Source: Aricia agestis
Taxonomy: Eukaryota; Arthropoda; Insecta; Lepidoptera; Lycaenidae
Assembly: GCF_905147365.1 (NCBI RefSeq)
Contig: NC_056412.1
Coordinates: 10,718,001 to 10,782,000, forward strand
Direction: 5' to 3'
Length of the DNA: 64,000 nt
The notes beneath the pieces are model-generated. The model was not told the origin of the DNA, searched no databases, and saw only the letters and a program-made list of their open reading frames with translations. Shown here piece after piece: positions 11,930-23,191 of this stretch. The translations under genes and the position numbers were made by a program. How positions within the stretch are numbered: position 1 is the stretch's first letter; each line of letters begins with the position of its first letter.

Positions 11930-13352
11930 ACTAATAAGTATGATTAGTTATATGTTGCAATGAAGTAAAAAATAAAACGCCATCTGTTGAATCGCATTAG
12001 AACTAAAATGTTCATTGCATCGATATATTTCTGGATTTTTTATATTATACATAAAATATATTTAAGTAAAAAATAAAACGCCATCTGTTTTCATATATTA
12101 GAATTAAAATGTTGATTGCATTGATACATTTACTGGATGGAATATAGGCCAACACGGTACACTTGAACTCCTTTATTTTAGAGCGCCTTCTGCCGTCAAC
12201 TTGTCACATATATTAGAAATGCAGTAGGAGTTCTATAAGATAAGATAGATTGATTATTATTATATCAAGTGATAATATTATTAAACATAATATTCTAACG
12301 TATTAAAAACTATAAACAAAAACATAATAACTAATAAGTATGATTAGTTCTATGTTACAATGAAGTAAAAAATAAAACGCCATCTGTTGAATGGCATTAG
12401 AACTAAAATGTTCATTGCATCGATATATTCTTGGATTTTTTATAATATTATACATAAAATATATTTAAGATTTTTGAAAATTTATTTTAATACACATCCG
12501 AGACCCAGGAACATTTAAAACTTTTTGTTCCGCCTGCGGGACTCGAACCCAGGACCCCGGAATGAGCACTGGTCACGCGTAATGCGAATTCATTTTCATC
12601 GATATTTTCATGGAAATAAGATATTTTCCCACATCAAAATGTAGCCTATGTCCTTTCTCAGACTCTAGGATAACTGTGTACAAAATTTCATTGCAATCGG
12701 TTCAGTAGTTTTGGCGTGAAAGCGAGACAGACAGACAGACAGAGATACTTTCGCATTTATAATATTAGTATGGAAGTATGGATAGTATGGATTAGAAATG
12801 CAGTAGGAGTTCTACATAAGATAAGATAGATTGATTATTATTATACCAAGTGATAATATTATTAAACATAACATTCTCACGTATTAAAAACTATAAACAA
12901 AAACATAATAACTAATAAGTATGAAAAGTTCTATGTTACAATGAAGTAAAAAATAAAACGCCATCTGTTGAATCGCATTAGAACTAAAATGTTCATTGCA
13001 TCGATATATTCCTGGATTTTGTATAATATTATACATAAAATATATTTAAGATTTTTGAAATTTTATTTTAATACACATCCAAGACCTAGGAGTATTTAAA
13101 ACTTTTTGTTCCGCCTGCGGGACTCGAACCCAGGACCCCCGAGATGAGCGCTGGCCACGCGTAATGCGAATTCATTTTCATCGATATTTTTATGGAAATA
13201 AGATATTTTCCCACATCAAAATGTAGCGTATGTCCTTTCTCAGACTCTAGAATAACTGTGTACAAAATTTCATTGCAATCGGTTCAGTAGTTTTGGCGTG
13301 AAAGCGAGACAGACAGACAGAGATACTTTCGAATTTATAATATTAGTATGGA
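11930..13352 (-). repeat. Tandem array of ~580-bp Helitron/SINE-like units
   Basis: Two near-complete units start with TTAGAAATGCAGTAGGAGTT at 12212 and 12792 (period about 580), preceded by a partial unit from 11930. Each ends in the TC-type terminus of the family 1 Helitrons. Each carries a tRNA-like segment on the minus strand with B box GGTTCGAGTCC (plus-strand 12539-12549 and 13120-13130). The same unit occurs once at 2570-3136. Confidence 0.7.
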
Positions 13353-13502
13353 TTTGGTCCAAACCACAAGATGAGCGACACAATTTCATGCCAATTTTAA
13401 CGTATAAAGTTTTGTTTACCATCTCATGATTTGGACCATACAAAGATAAATGTTAGGCCATCGACATCGACAGATGAAAGTTTTATATCTCTTTATTAAT
13501 AT

Positions 13503-14147
13503 TGTTACGGTACATGGTATACGGACACGTGGTGCCATCTAGCGACAAACCAGCGAAACTTACCGAGGGAGCAGAGTCAACATAAATCCCCTACTCAATA
13601 CTAGATGGCATGAGGTGCGCAAGTACATACTCGAACCTTCTAGAAAAGTCCAACATTTTGTTTACGTGTTTACCGGTTTATTTTGTTTACGTGTTTTAAT
13701 TTAGACCTTATGACTGAGTCCATAAGGTCTAAATTAAATTCAACTTACTGCACTTATCGTAAGGACGGCAGTTTTATTGTGGTACATGCTCGAGCCTCCT
13801 AGAAAGTTCCCACGGCTGTTTACTTGTTTACGTGAATCGGGAACTTTCTGGAATTCGTCTCGCCATATAAAAAGCCGCAGGCAGGCCCGGCGAGTCAGTT
13901 CGGTTCGAGCGATCATCAAGGCGATTTCCGAGTGACAACAAGTGATCAATAGTGAGTGAACCAGTGAAACCTTCGACTTGGATACGACCTACAGACGACA
14001 GTGATAGTGCTTAGTGATTGGACCTAGTGATTAGTGTTTGGACTTAGTGCTAAGTGTTGTGACCTAGTGTTTAGTGCAGTGTTAATAAAGTCTTCAAGAG
14101 ATTCACCAGGTCTTTCTCTCCAAATCCTCGAACCCTAGCACATAACA
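13503..14147 (+). repeat. 5' LTR of a Gypsy-type retrotransposon
   Basis: The LTR is bounded by TGTTA...TAACA (645 bases). It contains a TATA box (TATAAAAA at 13866) and, 31 bases downstream, an arthropod initiator TCAGT (13895-13899). A hairpin of about 15-base arms (ATTTAGACCTTATG) lies at 13698-13739. Just inside is TGGTGTCAGAAGTGCG (from 14150), the usual place of the primer-binding site. No 3' LTR was found in the window, so this is a truncated element. Confidence 0.8.
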
Positions 14148-14173
14148 ACTGGTGTCAGAAGTGCGATTTGGAG

Positions 14174-15730
14174 ATGCCATTGACTCCGAGAGAGGAGTTC
14201 AAGGGGAGTGTCAGGACAAGGGCGCAGCGAGCTGCTGCCATTGACTCCGAGAGGGGAGTTGCGGAGGCCACACTCACTGGGGACCAAGTTCCGCCCACTG
14301 AGGGACAGGTCCCACTCACTGGCCCCGCCCACCTGGCTCCGCCCACTGATTACGCCCACCAGGCCCCGCACACTTTGGGTGAAGCCACGCCCACTGACTC
14401 CGCCCACCGGGCCACGCCCACTGGCCATGCCCCTCAGGCTCCGCCCGCTTTGTGCGTGGTAACGCCCACTGGCCACGCCCCTCAGTCTCCGCCCACTCTG
14501 GGCGTAGCCACGCCCACTGGCTCCGCCCACCAGGTCAAGCCCACTAGCCCCGCCCATCGGGGGCCGCCTGCTCAAGCCCCGACCACTGGCTCTACCCACC
14601 TCGACTCGCCCGTAGCTTCTGCGGCCCCTCAAGTGGCACTTCAATTAGAAAGCCTAATTGGATTAATTCAGGCTTTGCGAGAGTCACAAGACCGCAAGCT
14701 CGGCGCATTGCAGGAGTCACAAGACCGCAAGTTCGGCGCTTTACAAGAGTCACAAGACCGCAAGCTCGGCACCTTGCAAGAGTTTCAAAAGGCTGAAATC
14801 AGAGCGATTCGAGAATCACAAGAGCAACAAAAAGACCTTCAAGAAAAAGCGCTTGGAGCTATAAAGGATGTTAGTGACACGGTGACAAAGCTTCGTAAAG
14901 ATGTCGACGTAATGGACGAACGCGTTACCGGGTTGGGAGTGGATGTGGAAAATGTGAAAACCGGCCTCACTGAACTACAGAAAAAAGGAGTGCGCCTGGA
15001 AACCACAGGAGTCGCGACGTGTAGTGGAAATTCTGGAGTGGCACATAGGCCAAGAGTAAAAGTGCCACCATACGATGGCACTACTTCTTGGAATGCTTAT
15101 CGTCAGCAATTCCAGACTGTTGCTTCTGCCAACGGATGGAATGATGAACAATGCCTGACCGCTCTCACAGTTGCGCTCAGAGGGCAAGCTTTGTCGGTCC
15201 TAGAAGCGCATACAGGAAATGGGTTTAAAGACCTGATGGAGGCACATGAATCCAAATACGGGGAGCGACACCTGGAGCACGTGTTTCGTGCCCAACTGCC
15301 CAACTACAACAATGGGCGTTGGAAATTGGAAAACTGGTCAAGAAGGTAAACCCAGGAGCCGATTCCAAGATGGTCGACACGAATATTGTGCAAGCATTTG
15401 TTGACGGAATCAAGGACCCGGACGTCAGAGCTGCAGTGAGGCTACGTCACCACACCTCGCTTAAGGAAGCATTGGCGCATGCTTTGGAGGTCGAGGCCGT
15501 TCGGCGTGACATACGGCAGACCTATGAGATCCGCGAGGTCTCTGAAGAAGTCAAGGAGGTTAAGGCTCCCAGAAAGAAAAGTTTTGTGCTACAAGTGCGG
15601 CGAGAGGGGCCATCTTTAGCTCAACTGCCCACAGAAGGAGATTAAGGCTCCTACGAAGAGATGTTCTGGAGCCATGTGCTACAAGTGCGGCGAGAGGGGC
15701 CATATTCAGCTCAACTGCCCGCAGAAGGAG
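14174..15730 (+). pseudogene. Decayed gag of the LTR retrotransposon
   Basis: The first open frame (from the ATG at 14174 to 15349) has a degenerate Pro/Thr/His repeat region, then a coiled-coil made of near-perfect copies of ESQDRKLGALQ, then a capsid-like stretch (PPYDGTTSWNAYRQQF). The frame breaks around 15340 and resumes at about 15319-15645. Two tandem copies of a CCHC zinc knuckle (CYKCGERGH...C) follow within 15585-15725 in one frame, the first with an internal TAG. Frameshifts and stops show it is not functional. Confidence 0.75.
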
Positions 15731-17716
15731 ACCCAGATGACAAGAATGAAAAGGGTCGAGGAACAAATGGAGGAGCTGAAGAAGCAAGGTGCTTCGTCCC
15801 CTACCCGGGATCTGGGAAAAGCCAGGACTAAAGGGCGAGTACTGGCTGAAGCAGAGGAAGCCCCGATAACTGTTATCTCCCAAGCATGCAGTGGGAATAG
15901 TCTTGTGATTCAAGGGACTATTAACGGGACGGATTGCAAAATGACTCTAGATACAGGAGCCTCTAGAACGATAGTGAACCCAAATCTGGTAAAAGCCGCA
16001 AGAAGACACAAGAAGGCCTCCGGTCAGCCAATACCCATCCTGGGAGAAATGTCAGTTACGATTAATGTAGGGGGATCCTTATACCCTCATGACGTTATCG
16101 TGGCTAAGATTATGGATGATTGCATCTTGGGTTTGGATTTCATGAAGAAGCACAACTGCAGAATTAATGTCGCTGATGGAGTTTTCAAGTGTGGTGAAGA
16201 AGAAATTTTCATCCTTGGAGGCGCCTGCGGAAAAGTTGAATGTCTAAAGAAAGTCATAATACCTGGACGTGCGGAAGCTCGGGTGCAGGTGAAACTGCCG
16301 CCAAGTGGAAAGAAAAATTCAAACAGATGCGTGTTGATCGAATACACACCCACCAAGACATCTGCGCAAAAACTGATGACGGTGAGAACCCTTGTTAGTG
16401 GAAGCAGTAACGCTGCGGTCAGGGTTCCGAATCTTGGTGATCGCGAGATCTGCTTGAACAAAGGTGACGTCATTGGAAAATGCGAGGAAGTTGTCTGGAT
16501 GAGAAAGTGTAGTTCGATAACAGGCGCAGACTCAGCAAACAGCAGCAACTACGGATTAGTGACTGGGCTACTCGATGACTGCAAGAGTAATCTGACATAT
16601 TCGCAGAGCATGAAAGCTAAGAAGTTTTTACAACGCCACGCGAATATCTTCTCCAGTCAGGAAGGCGACCTTGGAAGAACGTCGATGGTCCAGCACAGGA
16701 TAGATACCGGAAGCGAGAACCCAATTCGTCAATAAGCAAGACGGATACCTATTGCAAAGGAGAAAGAAGTTGGAGGCCTTTTGGAGGACACGAGAAGGCA
16801 TAAGATTATAGAACCGTCTGCAAGCCCGTGGTGCTCACCTGTTGTATTAGTAAAGAAGAAAGATGGCAGCACAAGATTTTGTGTGGACTATAGGCGTCTC
16901 AATGATGTCACTAAGAAGGACAGTTATCCGTTACCTCGAATCGACGACACTCTGGGTACCTTGAGTGGCATGAAATGGTTCTCGACCCTGGATCTGAAAT
17001 CTGGATACTGGCAGGTGGAAATTCATCCAAAAGACAAGGAGAAGACAGCTTTCTCCACCGGTAAAGGTTTATGGCAGTTTAACGTCATGCCCTTTGGATT
17101 GTGCAACGCACCTGCCACATTTGAGCGACTCATGGAGTATGTACTGGCAGGCTTGCTTAGTCTACTTGGACGACGTCATCATTGTTGGCCGCGACTTCGA
17201 GGACCATTTGCGAAACTTAGAACGAGTTTTCGCCAAAATAGAGGGGGCCAAGTTAAAGTTGAATCCGAAAAAGTGTCAGTTATTCAAAAGTAAGGTCAAT
17301 TATCTCGGCCATGTCATCTCCAGCGATGGAATCCAGACGGACCCGGAGAAACTGGAAGCAGTCCAAATTTGGCCAACCCCTAAGAACAAAACCGAAGTGC
17401 GGGCATTTCTCGGCCTATGCTCCTACTACAGGCGTTTTGTTAAGGGATTCTCAGAGATAGCCAAGCCATTACATCGGCTGACAGAAGATAAACGACAGTT
17501 TATTTGGGACAAGACTTCTGAAGATTCTTTTCAGAAACTGAAAAAACATCTGTGTGAAACACCAATCCTGGGGTATCCACAACCTGAAGGTCAGTTTATA
17601 GTCGACACGGACGCAAGTAACATGGCCATTGGAGGGGTGTTATCTCAAAAACAGGGTGAAAGAGAAGTTGTAATTGCCTATTTCGTTGAAAGAGAAGTTG
17701 TAATTGCCTATTTCGT
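15731..17716 (+). pseudogene. Decayed pol (protease, reverse transcriptase, start of RNase H), truncated
   Basis: An aspartic protease motif (LDTGASRTIV) is encoded near 15950. The reverse transcriptase follows from about 16781, with VDYRRLN, LKSGYWQVEIHPKDKEKTAF and VMPFGLCNAPATF, then a frameshift near 17150 before the catalytic VYLDDVII in another frame. RNase H starts (DTDASNMAIGGVLSQ) and ends abruptly at about 17690. A 29-base direct duplication (GAAAGAGAAGTTGTAATTGC...) at 17659-17716 marks the break. Integrase and 3' LTR are absent. Motif order places it in the Ty3/Gypsy group. Confidence 0.8.
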
Positions 17717-17933
17717 CCTATTTATTTTCTACCCAGTACACTTATTATTTACTTGCAATCACTTGCATGCATTTGTGCGCGAGTCCGACTCGCACTTGGC
17801 CGATTATTCATTTCTGGTTTTATCGTTTAGCTCTTATTCCATTTGACTAAATTTAGAAGTTCTAATTAGGATCCTAAAAAGAAGACTAATTAGAAGCTTC
17901 TGATTCCAGTTTCCACTTGTCCTAATTTAGTAA
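17717..17933. repeat. Repeat fragments right of the truncated retrotransposon
   Basis: A fragment ACTAAATTTAGAAGTTCTAA...GGATCCTAA (about 17847-17930) is related to the MITE at 60740-60963 and is cut by the next element. The GAGTCCGACTCGC stretch near 17783 is a common lepidopteran repeat motif. No gene. Confidence 0.5.
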
Positions 17934-18295
17934 GGGCGGATTCGACCAAACTGGAGTAAAATTTTACTCGAGTAAAACTGTCTCCTAATCTAAGAGTAGC
18001 TGGTTTTGCGTTTTTCCAACTTCTAATCCAAGAATGAGGTAATTACACGGGAGTAAATATTTACACTATTATTACGGGGCTATTTTGGTGGAGTAAATAT
18101 TAAACTGAGAATAATTGCACAACAGGGTTCAACTGTCACGGTCGGTGTCATTATGAACTATAATTGACATTTTATTTCATACTCTTTGAGTAACTTGGTA
18201 AAATGCAAACGATATACCCTAGAGTAAATTAAAGGAGTAAAATTATTCTCATGATAGTTATACTCGTGTAACTTCAAGTTTGGTCGAATCGGGCC
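17934..18295. mobile_element. PIF/Harbinger-type MITE, 362 bp, TAA duplication
   Basis: Inverted termini GGGCGGATTCGACCAAACT and, reversed, GGCCCGATTCGACCAAACTT, flanked by TAA at 17931-17933 and 18296-18298. The interior is built from GAGTAAA-type repeats. Non-coding. Its right-hand TAA is also the left-hand TAA of the next MITE. Confidence 0.8.
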
Positions 18296-18298
18296 TAA

Positions 18299-18418
18299 GG
18301 GGGGTATTACATTATCATTTATATTGGATCATTTCTATGATCATATATAGGATCCAATATATATGATCATTGACTCAATGATCTCGGATCCTATATATAT
18401 GATAATCTAATATCCCCC
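18299..18418. mobile_element. PIF/Harbinger-type MITE, 120 bp, abutting the previous one
   Basis: Inverted termini GGGGGGTATTACATTATCAT and ATGATAATCTAATATCCCCC, flanked by TAA (18296-18298 and 18419-18421). The centre contains repeated GATCATATATAGGATCC-type palindromes. Confidence 0.8.
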
Positions 18419-20086
18419 TAAGTAGTATAGTCAAAAAAGTGAAGAAATTAAATTCGGTGAAAGTCCTGTAGTTTTATGAAAAAAAGAAGAACAATTAAAA
18501 GAATATAAAAATACACGAAAATATTAAAAAAATGTATAAGTAAAGCTCAGAGTTCATATAATAATAACTACATAAAAAAGCAAAAAACAAATGTAAGACT
18601 ACGTGGAATGTGATAAAAACTAACATTGGTAATGTATTTATAAATAAGCATATAATAAAAACAAATAATACTATATATACAAATAGTAATGACATAGCAG
18701 AGCTCTTTAATAATTATTTCATTGACATAACCAAGACAAGTACAAATAATAAAAGCGCTAATATCGACATGAATAGTAAATATGACAATAGCATGAATAA
18801 TCATAGTAACTCTATGTATTTATCCCCAACTGTGCCACAAGATATTTACAAAATCATTAAGTCTTTGAATGACACACAGTCGGCAAGCTATGACGAAATT
18901 ACGACTAAAATAGTAAAGTTAGCAGCAAAATATATATGCATTACTATCAGTCATACGGTAAATATGTCATTCGAACAGGGATATTTTCCAAATCAATTTA
19001 AAAAATCAATTATTAAATCCCTTCACAAAAAGGGTGATAGAGAGGATATTGCAAATTACAGACCAGTTACAATTATAGGTACCTATGCTTTCTAAAGTAT
19101 TTGAAAAAGCGATGCAAATTAAATTAATGAATTATCTTAGCACTAATAATATACTAACTAAGCAACAATTTGGGCTTATAAAAGGAAGCTCTAACACATT
19201 AGCATGTTTTTCTCTAATTAAACAAATTGGTGAGGCTATTAACAAAGGCCTAGAAGCTGCCGCGGTATTTTTAGATATGAGTCAGGCATTTGATTTTGTT
19301 GAACATAAACTACTACTTAATAAACTAGAAAAATGTGGTATTAGGGGAAATGCAAACGACTGGTTCAAATCTTACTTGGAAAATAGAACACAGTGCACAG
19401 AGATAACGAACATATCCAAAAATAGAGTAAAAAAATATCAATCGCAATTCAAGTTGAATACTGTCGGAATTCCGCAGGGCAGTATACTCGGCACTATCCT
19501 CTTTTTATTATACATTAACGATATACCTCAAGCAACAAAGCATGAATATATTATGTTCGCTGATAATTAAATGTAAAAAAGGACAATTGAATCATGACAT
19601 TAAAATTGAACTAAATAATATAATTAATTGGCTAAATAGGAATAATTTGAAAATAAATTTAGATAAAACAAAAATTATTAAATTTAATAAAAAAATTGAC
19701 AATAAGGATAATGATTTAGATCCTATACAATGCGTGACTTTAACAAAATTTTTAGGTTTTATAATTGACAGTGAAATTAAGTGGAAAGACCATGTTGACT
19801 TTGTGTGTAATAAATTGGATAGATTCATTTTCGCTTTAAGAAGAATTAGAAATATAGCCTCTGTTAATGCCGCACTTATGGCATACCACGGTTATGTTGC
19901 ATCTATACCACGGAGCTCATACGAAGAGGAGCTGGCCTAAGCAACTGTGCACTGTGATTTTCAACTAGGTCCTGACGTCATCATTGTGGGCGGGGCTTAA
20001 GTCAGTACACTTTCAGCGTTTGTCAGGTGCACACGTAACGAGATTCCCAATAAATTGGTGTTTTCTACGTTTTTAACAACGAAAGG

Positions 20087-20163
20087 ATGAAGTATTGTGT
20101 TTTACAATGTCAAAGTTACTCAGACAGACGTTCTGATAATATAAATAACATCACATTGCATCT
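20087..20163 (+). CDS. Candidate THAP-domain first exon (N-terminal half)
   Basis: From the ATG the exon encodes a start with C-x3-C (MKYCVLQC) and, 18 residues on, TLH before a GT splice donor (T|GTAAAT). This is the N-terminal half of the C2CH THAP zinc finger, which in many genes is split by an intron just before the FP motif. No matching second exon was found within this transposon, so it is probably a fragment of a transposase gene. A host THAP gene is less likely. A palindromic TGACGTCA and GGGCGGGGC lie about 100 bases upstream. Confidence 0.5.
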
Positions 20164-20489
20164 GTAAATAATTTTAAATGTAATTTAAATATAAAAGTTC
20201 TAGAACATTTCAGATTTCAGCGTTAATTATACTACTTGACACAGGACGGCCAAACCTTTGAAAGATAATACAGACGTAAACGCGTATAATTTTGAATAAG
20301 TTTATTGGAATAAAAATACTTGAATACTGGTAACTGTTATACACTTAGTCTTAAACACATTTAATAGCTAAAACCGTAGTTATATAGCTTTTATTATTAT
20401 ACTACTTATAAACCGCCATCTGTCGTCATCTATGATAACTATTTGAAACGTAACAAATATCCAGAGCTGTATTCAGAATTATTATTTTA

Positions 20490-21467
20490 TTAACCGATTC
20501 AGTGCGGATGACACGGTAGCCGTGTCATACATGTTTTAAACGTGTGGCGTATAACACGTGAGCCGTGTCATTTAAAAAAACGATTGTATCTCCCTCAAAT
20601 TACACTTTAGAAGGTTCTACTTTGAACAAAATCATCTTAATTTTCCACGTAGAACAAGCCTATTGGCTTCGCCTCATAATATTCTGTGAATTAAAAAAAC
20701 GTAGGGGTCGTCAAGCTTTTTTAAAGGTGCATTAATTGCGGATTACACGACAGCCGCGTCTTATGGGTTTTTAACGTGTGGCATATGACACGTGAGCCGT
20801 GTCATTTAGAAATCGATTGTGTCTCCCTTAAATTACACTTTAGAAGGTTTACTCCGAACAAAACCGTCTTAATTTTCAACGTAATGCGTTGACATCAAAG
20901 TATTACTAATCCACCAACGATTTTTGTTTTAATCTAAGTTGTTTCTTTCGAAAATATTTTTAACTAGCTGTTACCGCAAACTTCCTTATCCATAGGAATA
21001 AAACGTTTCCCTGCGGTTAAAAGTGGTCTTGTAGCTATGAGCTTTATTACTGGAACTCTCCTCCTTTTTGGAAGTCGGTTAAAAAACTTAACACTGAACT
21101 TGTTTAAATTTATCTACGAACGTATAATAATTTACATCGGAAACCCCGATTATATTTAGTATACTCATTTTTCTAACTTTGAAACCTACATAAGGTTTGC
21201 AACATCTGAATAAAAAAATCGCTTACCTGCCATTTTCAGGTTTACACTAAGTAAAACTACTCGAAGTCAAATCAAAACAACGTAGCCTTCCGTTAACATC
21301 AATGGTTTGGGCTCAACTAAACAATAAACCTTTTTGAACGTGGCGGGTGACACGGAAGCCATGTCATCTACTTGTATGGCGTATGACACGGATAACCTGT
21401 CACGAGAAAATTGTGTGCCGCCACGACTGAAAGTCTTCAAAAATGTGAGCCGCATTGAATCGGTTAA
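20490..21467. mobile_element. piggyBac-type MITE (TTAA flanks), 970 bp
   Basis: The element (20494-21463) is flanked by TTAA at 20490-20493 and 21464-21467. Termini CCGATTCAGTGCGG and CCGCATTGAATCGG are inverted with one mismatch. The interior repeats a block with ACGTGTGGC...ACACGTGAGCCGTGTCAT at about 20529-20570 and 20762-20808, and a diverged form near 21350-21410. No transposase. It is nested inside P-like element 1. Confidence 0.8.
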
Positions 21468-21589
21468 GTATCGCAATGACAGTTTTGTTTGCTAATTTTG
21501 ACGCTCGCTCACATTTGGCCAGCCGTAGGTAATTATTGATTAAAATTTTTTTCATGAAATTTTTGAAAAAGAGTACTTACCTATTACCT

Positions 21590-21745
21590 AGTATCCACCC
21601 CATTCCCTTCCCTACCCTATTACCTCTTAAAAGATCGGCAACGCACCTGCAGCTCTTTTGATGTTGCGAGTGTCCATGGGCTACAAAAGTTGCTTTCCAC
21701 CAGGTGACCCGTTTACTCGTTTGTCTCCTTATTTTATATTAAAAA
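21590..21745 (+). repeat. LINE 3'-tail fragment
   Basis: CATTCCCTTCCCTACC, CGGCAACGCACCTGCAGCTC, GTGTCCATGGGC and CAGGTGACCCGTTTACTCG match the 3' end of the LINE at 51719-54990 and the short derivatives at 58.8 and 62.2 kb. Here it is a 5'-truncated copy within P-like element 1. Confidence 0.7.
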
Positions 21746-22566
21746 TTCGGTCAAAATTCTAACCCTAATTTTAATGATTGACCTTATTATAATTAATATA
21801 CATTTTTTAAAGTTCTGAGTACGTCCCATAATATTTAAGAATTTTGACATCTAGTGTAAGATAGCTGAACTACGTAGTAACATCAACATCGACCTAAGCT
21901 AGTAGTTTTGCTTTTACACGATAGGTGAAATATGGAAAAGTGGGCGGAGCTTGACACCCCCTCACCCCGCAAATTGTCACGCGTTGTTTCAGGAAATTTG
22001 ATTACCACACCTCCTCTCTGTATTAGCTCCGTGATCTATACTAAGATATGGGTTAATAATATGGGGGAATTCAACAGACGTATCAAAGGCATTCATTGTT
22101 CAAAAAAAATGTATAAGGTCTATAGCTGGAGCTGGCTACTTAGAACATTGCAAACCTCTATTTAAGGACCTGAAAATACTTCCCCTACCATGTCAATATA
22201 TATTTGAGATCTGTCTCTTTGTTAGAAAATACCAATATCTATTTCCTACTATAAGATGCAGAAACAAGGAACTAGTACAAGGAAAACATTTGGGTACCTA
22301 AACAAAACCTAGAAATTTATCCTAGAAATGCTACTATCATGTCCATAAATACATATATAATATGTCACCAAATAATATTAAAAACACGGATTAAAAATAT
22401 ATCAAATTACTATAAATTTAAAAATAATCTATTTTCTTGGCTTTTGGACAAATGTTATTATTCAAATAAAGAATTCCTTGAAGATAGACAAAATGAAAAA
22501 CTGTTTTGTTTATGTAAAAATTGTGTTTCTGCTATTATTTAGAATTTCTTGTTTAATTATTGTATA

Positions 22567-23191
22567 CTAGCTGTTGCCCGCGACTTCGTACGCGTGGACT
22601 TCAGTTTATAGCGCGCGATGTCAACAAAATTGGTGTCAAAAGTTTTTATAAAAAAACCCTGGTACCCCTTAAATCAATACAGCTGTGCAGTGTGCACACA
22701 ATAAGTATTTCATTTTTTTTATATTAAACTTTATATTTTATGCCAAATTTTAAAGCTTATTTAGCCCTCCAATTACACAACTTTACCCATAAACTATTTA
22801 TCATTGATAGATTTAAGGTTGCGTCACTGCACAGATAAAGTACTGAGTTATTTAATACCGTAGAATAGATATAACAATCGAAAAAAATCGAAACTTAAAT
22901 GTAAGATGATACCACGTCTTATAGAAAGACTTTTGAGCAAGCGTCAGCGCGATGTAGAAGACGCACGGCGCCATCTATTATGAATTGTTGGAACTAACTT
23001 AATTTGAACAAATTTACGCATTTTCACCCCCTTACAACCCTTTTTTCCAGTAAAAAAGTAGCCTATGTCCTTTCTCAGACTCTAGAATAACTGTGTACAA
23101 AATTTCATTGCAATCGGTTTAGTAGTTTTGGCATGAAAGCAAGACAGACAGACAGACAGAGATACTTTCGCATTTATAATATTAGTATGGA
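22567..23191 (-). mobile_element. Helitron-like element (family 1) in the LINE 3' UTR, 625 bp
   Basis: On the minus strand it begins TCCATACTAATATTATAAA after an A and ends in CTAG (22567-22570) before a T. Internal order matches the copy at 11288-11927, including CAGTGTGCACA and the GAC microsatellite. Non-coding. Confidence 0.75.

Larger units (their letters stand above)
19901..22041. mobile_element. P-element-like transposon 1 (TIR CACGGAGCT, 8-bp TSD), 2125 bp
   Basis: The element proper is 19909-22033. The outer ends CACGGAGCT and AGCTCCGTG are inverted, and similarity extends to about 25 bases (ATAC, AGAGGAG). The 8-bp duplication ATCTATAC lies at 19901-19908 and 22034-22041. The LINE frame joins cleanly across it, proving the boundaries. 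It holds a THAP-type exon (20087-20163), a nested TTAA MITE and a LINE-tail fragment. Subterminal GTGGGCGGGGCT and GTGGGCGGAGCT occur near the two ends. 8-bp TSD, CA termini and THAP point to the P superfamily. hAT is the alternative, since it also makes 8-bp duplications. Confidence 0.75.

Noticed and set aside
14135..14644. Long open frame on the minus strand opposite gag
   Set aside because: It is the complement of a Pro/Thr/His repeat tract; its Gly/Arg/Ser-rich repeats mirror the sense repeats and no domain is visible.
20087..20163. Host THAP-domain gene starting here
   Set aside because: The exon is wholly inside a transposon with exact boundaries, and no second exon follows; kept only as a transposase-type exon.
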